Assembly (NCBI GenBank): GCA_008828725.1
Contig: MEHQ01003205.1
Span: forward strand, 1-64,000
Source of the DNA: Saccharina japonica
Lineage: Eukaryota; Sar; Phaeophyceae; Laminariales; Laminariaceae
Reading direction: 5' to 3'
DNA: 64,000 bases
Positions 12,241 to 23,400 of this stretch are shown here, in pieces. A model generated the notes under the pieces. That model made no database searches, was not told the origin of the DNA, and saw only the letters and a list, made by a program, of their open reading frames with translations. Every line of letters starts with the position of its first letter. Within the stretch, counting starts at the first letter, position 1. The position numbers and the translations under genes are program-made.

Positions 12241-13319
12241 CCTACCTGGGCCTCTAGGTCGACCGTCTATAGCGCCCTACGTGGCCACGGCAGAGTTTAG
12301 ATACTAAACAGGAGCTCCGAAACGATCAAAATCTTGCTGCGGAGCACATTCGATTCGTGATGCAAAGACAGCAATGCTTGCCCTCCCTTGCGGATCCAAG
12401 AGCCCCAGTACCTCCTAGAGACTATAACGAACAAGCTATACGTTGGTCGGTCGCAGACCTGAGCATTAGAACTACAGCTATGCCGTTTTCGGTAAGGAGT
12501 ACAGATATGGTGTTATTGTACCAGGAATAGTATTGCTGCTGTAAAACACTCGAAATATATATTTTTTTCAAGGCTCAAGTACTCTGTTTTTTCATGTCCG
12601 AAGGGGGCCCTCAACCAGCGCTTATTATCGCTAGTAGTGCCAATCATTCATCGTCGCCTCGTAGGCCAGGTGTTCGTGACTTTGATGACGGGTTATCGTA
12701 CTCCCGAACCTACACACCGCCTGTGACGGATTCTCGCGAAAAAGGGCTCTGCGGCGGAGGCCCACCCACAGCTGATCCCCTCCTAATGACGGAACGATCA
12801 CCATCGGAAGCATAAGTAACTTATGCAATACATACTGACCAGTGATTTTCCTTTTGCTCTAAGTACACATGCAGACCGCAGATAGAAGATGGAGGCTGGA
12901 GAGTGGAGAGTTCAAGGCAAGCGTATAATCCCACGGGACACTGGACAGAAAACGGCAGCTATGTCCAATCAAATATCTGCAATAACGGGAGTTACGGCAG
13001 CCATCTACGAATCATATCTCCGAGATGCGTAAAAGAAAGCCGCACACAGCACCCCACAGCGCGCATAACAACTGCATCCCTAACGCGACAGTCACGCAAA
13101 GGTTGACGTTCAACCTCGACATAAACTCAACTCAAGACTAACCCACTGTGTATCCAGCACGGTCGGCTTACACACATTAGAAATTCGAATGTATAATTGC
13201 GATCCGTAGTCTACGGGGCGAGAGTTTGCCTGCGGCGTCATATTGTCTTCGTCCAAACGTTCAAAAGGTTTAATTTCTTGCCATCGGAGAGGGAAACATC
13301 AGCTATCATATTTTTTTTA
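12241..13319. other. Gene-free stretch with no recognised feature
   Basis: Short frames only. The 73-codon frame at 12594-12815 has an ordinary-looking composition but no recognisable domain, no partner exon that I can find, and an opposing frame of similar length. Confidence 0.4.
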
Positions 13320-13321
13320 AT

Positions 13322-13863
13322 CAGACCTCTGGCCAGTGCCCGCCGCATACCACCCACCGAGGTGTGAGCACTGTGAAACCAGGGTCGGTCGAAGTTTCTG
13401 TCTTTCGCGATCCGTTCGGATCTCATAACACACTCGTTGGGTTTGTCGATTGTTTGCCGTCTGATATTTACACACCAAGGGGTCAATTTATTTTTTCCAG
13501 GCGCCTGGCCGTGTCTGGTCACATATTATCCACCGAGGTGTATGCCCTGTGAACCTAGGGTGAGTCAAAGCCTCGAACCATCGCGATCCGTTCCAAAATC
13601 ATGACACGGCCGTTGGGTTTGTCGATCGAAGTCAAACATGCAAAAATAATTGTTTTGTTCTTACGATCAGCAAGAGATGAAGATTATTTGCGGTCTTAGT
13701 TTTACACTCTAGCGGTCGAATGTGTTTTTCACCTGACGACTGGCCAGGCCACGCAACATATCATCGACCAAGGTGTGAGCACTGGGACATTAGGGTGGGT
13801 TGCAGCCTTCATCCAGCGTTATCCTTCCATAGCTCGTGTCGGGGTCGTTGGGTTGGTCGACAT
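13322..13863. repeat. Three degenerate direct repeats of about 130 bp with spacers
   Basis: Units begin near 13322, 13501 and 13736. Each contains CTGGCC, then ACC(G/A)AGGTGTGAGCACTG or its variant, then AGGGTG/AGGGTC, a CGATCCGTTC-type block and GTTGGGTTTGTCGA at the end. Spacing differs (about 178 and 235 bp) and similarity falls in the third copy. Confidence 0.7.
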
Positions 13864-14019
13864 ATGTCTACCGACGACTATATTGAAAGTTGTCACTAGA
13901 ACCAGCCAGAACACGAGTTTTATGGAAGTACTGCGCGGGAAAAGTCCTCGTTAAGCTTAGGCCAAACAGCTAATGGCGAGCTGGAACTCAGACTTAGGAA
14001 TCGAGCGTAGCACGCCGCC

Positions 14020-14235
14020 GACAGTTTATCTTTGGATTAAGACATGCGGTTATTCGTGTTTTCCGTTTGTTGTGTCTTAGCACGTCCTAGATTCGTCTTA
14101 CTCCGTCTTTGACTCATTTTGGCCCCCGACAGTTTTTCTTTGGATTAAGACATGCGGTTATACGTGTGTTCTGTTTGTTGCGTCTTGGCACGTCCTAGAT
14201 TCATCTTACTCCGTGTTTGACTCGTTTTGGAGTTT
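14020..14235. repeat. Tandem duplication of a 108-bp unit
   Basis: GACAGTTTATCTTTGGATTA at 14020 and GACAGTTTTTCTTTGGATTA at 14128 start two copies that stay nearly identical through GCACGTCCTAGATT to GACTCATTTTGG / GACTCGTTTTGG. The exact 108-bp period with few substitutions suggests a fairly recent event. Confidence 0.85.
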
Positions 14236-14335
14236 CTAAGACGAACCTAAGATGGGCTTAGACGAATGTAAACCGTATTAAGACAAATTTACGATGTGTT
14301 AAGACGAATCGAAGATGTGCTAAGACGCATCTAAC
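14236..14335. repeat. 21-bp minisatellite, about five degenerate copies
   Basis: Successive units resemble TAAGACGAATCTAAGATGTGC with period 21-22. The reverse complement of the same motif (GCACGTCCTAGATTCGTCTTA) occurs once inside each 108-bp unit just upstream, so the two arrays share an origin in opposite orientation. Confidence 0.7.
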
Positions 14336-16235
14336 ACGTGACCAGGAGTAATAAAACGAATTACGACATCTTCAGTCAGATGATATTATCGAAAGAGCTA
14401 CGAACATAACCTATACTTGTTGGCTCTTTGTCGCTATCATAAGTATACAGCCAATACATGGACCCATATCCATCGTTACACTACGTACGTACGTAGTGCT
14501 TGCTGATATTGGGCGTGAAGCCATGATTCGTCGGCGTTGTCAACGACATGGCGGGCAAAGACGCACGTCCAACAGCTTCCGTAGTTCTCCTCACACAATT
14601 GTTGGAGACAGTGTCGCTCATCGACTGTCGTCGTTTCCGATGGAATACGATACTTGTTAGCACAGTCTGGCGAAGCATTCACGCGATCTCGGGAATACAC
14701 AAAAATCGCCCCCTCTTTCGATGAGCGGACATACTGCTGTGTGGTGACATCGGGATTTCCGAATATGAAACAAACAACAATCATTGCATTAAATGTCACT
14801 TTAAAATATCTGAGGGACAGGGTTGAGGTTTCACTAGGGCTAGGGAAACAAGCAAAACATCACTGAACAACTAAGGAGAAGGTTCGACCAAACAATCGGG
14901 AGTCGTCTATCCGACTGCTGCTGTTTCCGGTACATTCCCGAGGCTCACTTCCGTCATCACCACCCCTTGCGACGTACTGAGCTGCGCTTTGTATATTTTA
15001 AGAAGACTTTACGACGCGAAAAAATGTCATAGAGCGATTCAGACATACCTGTCGCTGGGGACTGGATTACGACGAATCTTAGGCATGTTAAACCTAAACA
15101 AAGATCGAAAAAACGAAAGACGAAATCATTTCGTTTTCGAAATCGTTTCAGCCGATTTGTCCAAACAGAAACGAATTGTAAACAGTATAATCCAGGAAAA
15201 AATGACTGAGAGGACATGCTACTACGGGTTTTTCACAACTACGTACACATGCCGAAAACTTAGTGCTCGAAAGAACTTGCCCACCAGAGAAGCAAGCAGA
15301 CGCGACGACAATCCGATACCGGGAGGTCGGTAGGCCTTCCATGGGAGTGGTTGCATGTCCCACGTTGAGGCCCCTGAAATAAAGTTCAACTTATACTCAG
15401 ACCGAACTTCCAACCTTATTCTCGAGGGCATCATGCTGGAATCTGCTCAAACGCTCTACGCTTTCGATCGAAGGCCGGGGAACAAAGGGCCTAGAGCGTC
15501 GGAGCTGGTGTTGTTGTTGGCCTGCTGGTTATTGACGGGAGACCTGTGCCGCTGTGTCGCGATGATATTTGTGGGTTGCGTTCTGCGTGCGGCTGTCCTG
15601 AAAATATAGTTTAACGTGGCTGCGCTGACCAGTAAGATACGCTGAGTTGTTGCTGCTCATGCTTTCGTTTTCGTTTTCGTCTTACATCTGCCAACGTTGT
15701 TTCTCTACGATAGGTTGGAAATCGTTGATTTTATCAGACCAAATACAAAAGGGGGAACACGTTTGTGCCAGGGACCAATCATCTGCCTGACTATTTGTAT
15801 TTCGTTTTTCGTTTTTCGTTTTCGTTTCTGGTTGGACATGCCCCTGAAATGTCGGGCTTAGTTGAGGTGTCCCGTGCCGTGTTAAACTTACCGCAGGAAA
15901 AATGTTTCGATGGTTTTACGGAGGCCAGTTTGTCATGGTGTCAAATCCAAACACTCCGGGTGCATTGTAGACTGCACGCCGGTCCCAGCGACGTATTATA
16001 GGGAAGTCCCTGGTGTACAATATATTCAAAACTGAAACATTACTGAGGGCTCGTGAGTACCTATACCAAACGCTGAACAACTGAGACTAACCAGAGTGTA
16101 CCAAACGTTGTAGAGTTGAAGGACTGCTCGAGGACACCACCTTTGTGTGGCAGAAATACAGGATGAGCTCACTGAGTGTATATATGGTCGTTTGGTGGTT
16201 ACTCCCTGCGTTTCGGTCATATCGGGGTGTTGGCA
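14336..16235. other. Gene-free stretch with one unassigned minus-strand reading frame
   Basis: The minus frame 14799-14476 (107 codons, ATG start) has a protein-like composition with several Cys and Trp residues, but I recognise no family, and it ends in an ACGTACGTACGT tract. A hydrophobic plus frame at 15355-15609 is also unassigned. Neither is supported as a gene. Repeated TTTTCGTTTTCG tracts occur at 15664-15685 and near 15800-15822. Confidence 0.3.
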
Positions 16236-16592
16236 AAAAGCGCCAGCGGCATGCGCTTCCGCGTGCCGAAACATTGATTTACTGAAATTCCGACGACCTG
16301 GCGAGACGCCCGAAGCCCACGAAAAATTGAACACAAAATATATTAAATGAATTATTCTAGTACATACTTAAGACTACCCCCGCCCGCAACATGTGATCAA
16401 AGAGGGCGCTTCGTTTCCCCCCATGCGCCGCTGTTCGGTTAGACACAAGAACGTGCACAGCAACAAACAACTTGTGTGCGTGCTTGGCCAGGGCTTCGGC
16501 CATCTCGCCAAAGCGGCTGAATCGCATTTGAGGCGTGTTTAGGCACGCACAAGCGACCCCCGCTGGCGCATTTTTCCTGTAGTTTCTGAGAC
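16236..16592. repeat. Inverted repeat, arms of about 85-100 bp
   Basis: GCGCCAGCGG followed by GCGTGCC and AAACA on the plus strand (16236-16320) recurs as its reverse complement at 16490-16592. Both arms continue into a GGCGAGA-CCGAAGCCC block. The two arms therefore translate to similar peptides on opposite strands, which explains the opposing frames here. Probably a foldback remnant; ends were not resolved. Confidence 0.6.
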
Positions 16593-16714
16593 ATGGAGCA
16601 ACACACATTTTCCCAAAATCTGCCTGAATAGGCAACAAGCGAACTCCTTCGTTAGGTGTTGCAATCAGATCCGTCCTCCTTTTCGTCAGGGCTTGTCAGT
16701 TTCCTACGATGATA

Positions 16715-18150
16715 GGTGGGCCCATCATGTTTCGATACTTTGGGCGGCGGCCCGACCCGGCCTAAATATTTTCGAGAAAATGAGGCGCGGTCCCGCCCAG
16801 CCCGTCTCGTGTTCAGAGGATGGACCGCGACCCCTCGCGGCGCCTCGCATTTTCAAGAAATCACGACCCGGCCCTGCACATCAACATGACACGTGGCCCA
16901 TGGGACACTAGCTCTAAATGGGCCGGCCCGACAGTTTTGTCATGGACAGGTTCGTGGATTTGACGCCCTGACCCATGTCTTCTCCCGTGCTACAAGGTGC
17001 ATAATTGTACGACGACGTGAATTTCGTACGTTACTTGCTGTTTGTATTGTTTTTTTCTCCTGTCTGGATGCCGATGGACAGGTGACATCTAACGGCCACA
17101 CACTACAAACACAAGTATTCTCCATCGATGACTTTGTCCGAATACGTCTGTCCCGACTGTTGACCCCCCTCCCCCCTTGTCCTGTTGCAGCAACAGCAGG
17201 AGCACATGTTGCTGCAACACCTGCTACTGTTTGCAGTACACGCTTCGGCAACATCATCTAGTGAGGAAATATAACGCCAGAATAAAGCAGTAATCGTTTG
17301 CTGCGGCCCTCCACGCCAAAGCAGCAGCAGTCCCCATCCACGGTTCGACACCGGCACTCTTAATTGTGAATATCGCTGCAACGTTAAGGCTGAAGATGTT
17401 GCTTCCTGGGGCTACGTAACGATCTAGAACGTCAGGCTGGCTGCGTCGTCTGTACACCGACAACGGTACCAACGCCTTGACCAGAGATTTGCACACGATG
17501 TCGTAGAATGTTACACCCAAGTCGACTTGCCAGAGGTCCATCGTATGAATGTAGCCTTTTTAGGCAGATACCTATCCAAGCCCACCCAAACAGTCGTAGT
17601 GGTACGTTCTACACCAATATAACGGCCTGCGGCCTGGGCAGGGGCCTTCAAAACACGTGGACCGCCCCATTGGCACGGTGGACGTCGTTGTGGCAGTACA
17701 GGTATCACACCACGTATCATGCGAAGTGGTCTGGGCTGGTCCGTCAAAACACATTGGCCGCCTCGTGCGTCTGGCGGAGCGACCCATATAGAGCCCACAT
17801 CTCACGAATCGCGGCCGGGCCAGGCCCGACCCATTATGTTTCTTCAGGATAGGACGCGACCTGGCCCGGCCCATCATGTTTCTTCAGGATGGGACGCGGC
17901 CTCGCCCGGCCCATACAATGATCAGAGGATAGGCCGCGGCCCAGCCCGGCCCCTCAACAACTCAGAGAATTGGCCGCGGAACCGACGCAGCGGATCACAT
18001 TTTCATATGTTGGCGGCCCGGCTCGGCCAGGCCCGGCGCATTAATTTTTCAAATGTCTCGGCCCGGCCTATCTCTTTCCCGGAAAATACAGCAGGACCGG
18101 GGCCGGCCCGACACAAGTTAATGGTCAGCCAGCCCGGCTCGGCCCGGACA
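16715..18150. repeat. GC-rich degenerate repeat region (GCCCGGCCCATCATG motif), with a 40-bp tandem core at 17828-17965
   Basis: In 17828-17965 three 40-bp units in a row carry CCCAT(C/T)ATGTTTCTTCAGGA, then GGACGCGRCCT and GCCCGG; a fourth is diverged. Related GGCCCATCATGTTT and CCGCGGCCC blocks recur at 16730-16900 and 17760-18140. The intervening sequence (about 16900-17700) is ordinary. Long frames on both strands reflect the composition. Confidence 0.65.
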
Positions 18151-20008
18151 AACGGCCGTTGGCAAGCCCTTTGTTTTTTTAAGACCTTATTGGTCACATA
18201 CTTGGTCTGCCGTTGAGCGTCACCTGTTCGCCACACATTTAAACGAAACATGTGCAAGTACGGGATGAATTCGCGGCGGTGTAGTCTCAGCAACTTGGCG
18301 GGAAGAACGTCTGGGCCTATAGCTTGTCTATTGATATTACACTAGCCCAAACTGTTGTTTGTTCGCGCTTTGACAATTATTTCTCATCTGGCGTGGGGCA
18401 GTTTACCCTACCCTCGGCCGTGGGGCACGCGAGGGCCCCGCGTGTACACGTCAGCATATGTGCAGGTCCCGGCCAAGGTCTGTGTGGTTGCTCTGGGCCT
18501 TATTGTCGCGCATTCTGGCAAATAACCCAGGAGTGCGTTCCGAATTGGCAGCGCCTCCGACCTGCCATGCAACACCTGTCGTACGACTGTTTGTTTATCC
18601 GCATGTATTTTGATGGTTCTGTTTTGTTCCGCCCAAACACACAGCACGCACCACGGCCGCGAAAAAGGACCACACCAATATGATATTGAACGTGGCACAC
18701 ATCAAGCGTTCTCCAAGTTGTGTCTGTTTTCATACGGTAGCTTATCGTAGGCCTCAACGTTTCGTTTGATCAAGAGTTTACTGTCGGCATCCAAACACGG
18801 CGGCAGCTGCTGTTTGATTGTTATAAACAATAGGCATTACTGAACATTCGAGTAGGGGCTGTACAACAACGAATTCCAAACAACATTAACAAAACGTAAT
18901 ACCCAGGTAACGATGTGCGCACAGCCTGCAGCAGATATGTCGAACCACCAACCTTACGATATTTTATCACTCGGCACACGAGGCGGTTCGAAAGTTCGTG
19001 CCATACAATGGGCACACGGCCGTTAACAGAGGCCTTGGAAAGCACGCTGGAAACGGATTATGAATACGATAAACACATTGATATTTTGTTTAAGCTTGTG
19101 CTCAACCGCCACTGCTGTACGCACTCGTAAACTTAAATACTAAAAGGGACATAATGAAGGCCTGGCGAAGGCTTGACGAAGACCTGCCGAAAGCGTATAC
19201 TTACGAATCATGCAGTAAATAAACCAGCGTCTCTAAATGATGATTTTCCGCCCGCTGGTATAATGTCCTAACGGCAAAGTCTCGCGAAAGCGACAAAATT
19301 TTGATTCCCGCAAAAAACAATAGACTCCCTTCATGGAAAGGCGAGTGTGTTGGTATGTTTTAACTGACAGCATAAACTCTGAAGAGATAGGCATTTGAGG
19401 TCAGGGAAGCGTAACCGATTCCGCTAAGTCCCCGTTGTCTGGAAACGGCAGTACTCAGCGCACACATAGTATATGTGGAATCCTTGCATGCACGACATCT
19501 ATCACCCCCTGACGTAACATTAGGAACCATACAAATCACTTAACCAACACTCGGACGGAACAACTACTTCAATTACAACATAAGCAATACAACGTAAAGG
19601 CATCTTCGACCACAATACATGGTTGGTTTGAAATTGTACGAGATCGTTTAAAACTCATTATGTGTTGAAAGCAACACGCTGACGGGAGTCCACGGTACCA
19701 CGTCAACCCATCCATAGACCACTCCTCGGTGAGGGCAGCCACTCTTGTCGGTCCACGTTGTTTGAGAACTTGAGCCGTTGACAAGATGATACAACTGTAA
19801 AATATTCACAGCATTCTTGGGTCATCAACAATGTATCGTTTATTGAAGTCAGTAATCGTAGAGCAGCTGCCTCTCCTCACCGATCTCTGTATATCTCGCA
19901 AATTGATTAGACAAATATTCACAGGTCTCCGGCAACTGTTTGTTACGATTGAATATCGATTTCCTAACAACACGCACTACCTTCGGCCTGCGCATCGTTT
20001 TGAACAGT
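18151..20008. other. Upstream region of the beta-helix gene; no recognised gene
   Basis: No supported coding sequence. The promoter and 5' UTR of the gene starting at 20009 should lie here, but I see no motif that can be called. An untranslated or signal-peptide exon upstream of 20009 cannot be excluded. Confidence 0.4.
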
Positions 20009-20486
20009 ATGATATTTGACGGAATGGCCATCAGTATGGCTGCAATGGCCATCTCCTTCGTGCGAGGAGAACAGGCAGGTCCATGCCCATCTGGTACTGT
20101 TGCATTGGCGCTGACGTCAACCGATGGTGTAAAGCCGCTCAACGATGCACTTAAATGCAGTGGTTCAGGGGATTTTAACGTGACCTTGTTGGGCCCCCTG
20201 CAAATCGAGGAAAGAATTGAGATCTCGGATCAGAAAAATGTGACTGTAACTGCCGCTGTCGACAACGAGCTGGGCGGCACTAATGATGACTCCTTGTACG
20301 TGGAAATCGATGCTGGACATAAGACCGGCATTTTCTCGGTGTCAAACGGTTCCACTCTGAATATCATCAAGTTGATTCTGGTGGGAGGATATTCGGCGGA
20401 AGGTGGGGCAGTCGCTGTTACTGCGTCGAGCTCCTTGAATGTGTTTGACTGTTTTTTCACGAACAACAGGGCGTCAAAAGCAGGAG
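20009..20486 (+). CDS. Exon 1: signal region and start of beta-helix
   Basis: The first in-frame ATG is at 20009; a second, ATG 20024, is also possible. The N-terminus (MIFDGMAISMAAMAISF) is moderately hydrophobic and ends near GEQA, so a signal peptide is likely but weak. Residues about 24-125 match the usual entry to this fold: an N-terminal beta-strand region ending in 'FSVSNGSTLNI'. The first full repeat, EGGAVAV...FFTNNRA, ends at AGG. The exon stops after GGA G (phase 1) at donor GTGAGC. Reading past 20486 loses the repeat pattern, which fixes the end. Confidence 0.8.
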
Positions 20487-23400
20487 GTGAGCAACGCTTT
20501 GGAAGCATTACTGAAATTATTGGCTCTAAATATTTGTATATACTCCGAACTAATTCCCCGTACAACCGTTGCTTTCACCAGAACAATCTCCCTCCGGATA
20601 GGCTGAGTATATTTGATCCGCTGCCATGTCGGTGGTAGACTGCTGCAGACCACTTAAAAATGCCCGTGACATGTATCTTATCTACTAGTGGCACATCCTC
20701 GATCCACAATCAGTCCGTAAACTATTTTCCTGTTACCCATGCATGCCAGGGTGATGCCCTGTGTCGCCGTGGCGTTTGGTCTATAGGATTAAGTATCCTG
20801 ATTGCATATTGTGGGCACACACTCTATATTTAGTGCACATTTCGCGTTAGAGATTGTTATGGTTTGATATGTTTCTCTACTTGTCAAATAGGATGCCTTC
20901 CTGTACATTCTCTGGGACAAGCTAGAAATGCTCGGTATTGGCTCCGAACGACTCCATTATTTCTGCCCATTTTGGACATCAACCCTGCACGAACCCAGAC
21001 TTGACACCATCTCGCCGCGAAAATATTACGTGGACCGGTGTCGTTCCTTATCAGTCGGATTGTACTTGTTTATTTTTTCCATTGTCTGTTTCTGTTTTTG
21101 GGAATGCATCCTATTAATAGTTGAATAGGAATTACTAGCAATCCAAAATAGAATGTGTTTGTGTACAGCAAATCCTGCGCACACGCGATGCAATACTCTT
21201 GCCGAGACGAGGGGATCATGCCATGTCAGAAGCAGCATCACGCGGGACCTGAGACAAAAATGTATTTTTTGAAGTAAGGCGTTGTATAAGTGTGCACCGG
21301 ATTGCTCCATTGAGTAGCTTGTAACTACGATCTGTACATAGTTTGGTACGGCTATCCGGAATGAGTCATTTGTCCGTTGCGATGTTTAGCTCACGGGTTA
21401 AATGCGGCACACCCCGTCACGCACCAAATGAGAGCTTCGACCCATATGTATACCAACGATAGCATGTCTGAGCATAACATTTCCTCTCATACACCACTGG
21501 TAAGGCGTGGCTCTTTTCTGGGGCCTTTACTGCCGATCATGGCCATATTTGGTTTTGAACGGCCTCTGTTTTGTGGGTGATACTGCTAAGTATTTCGGAT
21601 TACATATCATCGCAATTTAGCTACACGCCCCTAGTTGCTCACTAAATGTCACGTCGAACGTCCCGCACATCTGATAGAGTGCACAATTATTTATTTTGAT
21701 ATTGTATTGCCTCGTTTACGACGTATGCGTTGCTTCAGGAGTCACGTAACCACTTCAAACCTCCGAAAACAAAGAACCGTCTATTAGAATGACGACCTCA
21801 AAAAATGACGTTGTGTTTGGCCTACAGAACGGAGGACCTGGTATTTCAAAAGCAACGGAGGGTGGGGCCTAAAACGACTCACGCTTCACCTTAAATGGTG
21901 TAGCTACGCTAGTCTGCAGTATGTTTTTGTCTGAGTATTCCACCAAACTGATTGCAAGTAAAATATAACGTTAAACCCATTCAGTATATTGCGAGATACG
22001 ATGACGGCAACGAGTCCCCCATATATTTTAAACTGCGTCTATATAATGTTACGTAAATCATTCACAACCGACGTAGGGTACGCCCACGGAAACCCACCAC
22101 TCCCCATGATAGAAGTAACCAATCATCGGTTGGCTTCAGTGTTTGACAGTGTCTAAATATACTGTTGGCTGGGCCAACTAAATTTGCACGCGTGAAGCAA
22201 CCACCATATCATGTATGTGTTGCTTTTTACAGCGCATGATGTTCTCCATCTTGGTCACTAGTTTGTGTGTGCAACAGCGCACGACCAGACTAATTGGTTT
22301 TGCCCGGGATATACCTTGGAGACGAACACGAACCAACCAGAAATCTAACAAGCATTGCGAAACTCAAAATCATATCCGGCGATTCTAGTCAAAATATAAA
22401 GGTTGTTAAACAGGCGTTTATAGCAACGCTAACGATACTTCTGCAAAGCTCTTATCTGTCACGCGAACCCATGTCACGACGCAGGCAACGTTTACCCGTT
22501 GAGGGACACCGCCACGTGCCTGGTTGTGTTACCCGTGTTCGGCATAGTTTCCATGACGGCTATACTGAATGTGGGATTCATGATGGTCAACTCTAGCGCG
22601 TATGGCTTTGTCCTCGCCAACCCTACCTAGGAAACCTTTGTTGGCGTGCTGTGCAACGTTTTAGTTTCCACCCCTTGTTCCGTTGTACTAGAGATCTGGC
22701 CCAGTTTACCAACATTAGCCCGAGCGTATGTTGCCGCCGCTGTATATCGGTTCGTGGTGTTTGCGTGCCCAACTTGGTCGAGGGCACGTATGTTGGAAGT
22801 ATTACTCGTTACATATACGGGCAGTCGAGGTCCAACGCCTGAACACCAAGCACCGCGCTAATCTCTAAGAGTTATCCCGTATTGACGACATATCTGAAGG
22901 TAGTATTGCGTCGTTGAACAACCTTAGGAAAAAGTTCGTACATGTCTCTTCTGTCTACCCGCAGGTGCTATTTCTGCCGACCAATCGTACGTCTCCATTA
23001 TCGGGGAAGCATTCTTCGCCAACAACTCGGCAGGTTTCGGTGGTAAGAGAGGCAGCAACAAAGTTATGGAGGTTGACGTATGGGCTTGAGCAAGGTATAA
23101 ACTAGTGTAAGATTAACCGACAGTCTTGGTACCTCAACGGCAGACGTACCTGGTACACAATAAGTAGCCGTTCCGCCTAATTCCAACCGTAATCCTCGAG
23201 TGCAACAGCCCGCAAGGACTCCGACAACGTGAGCGACCGCGACCGTGACTCGGAACCCCGACAAGGCACAGCACGAAGTTACGTAATAGGTATACAAATA
23301 CCAACTTTGAAGTCGTATGGACCACCCGCACGTGAAGACACACTCATGTTACCCGGCGAAAATAAATATATGTCCCATGTTCTGTCATAATGTATTATTG

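Noticed and set aside
14476..14799. 107-codon minus frame with Cys/Trp-rich end
   Set aside because: Protein-like but unassignable, and it ends in an ACGT microsatellite; kept only as a note.
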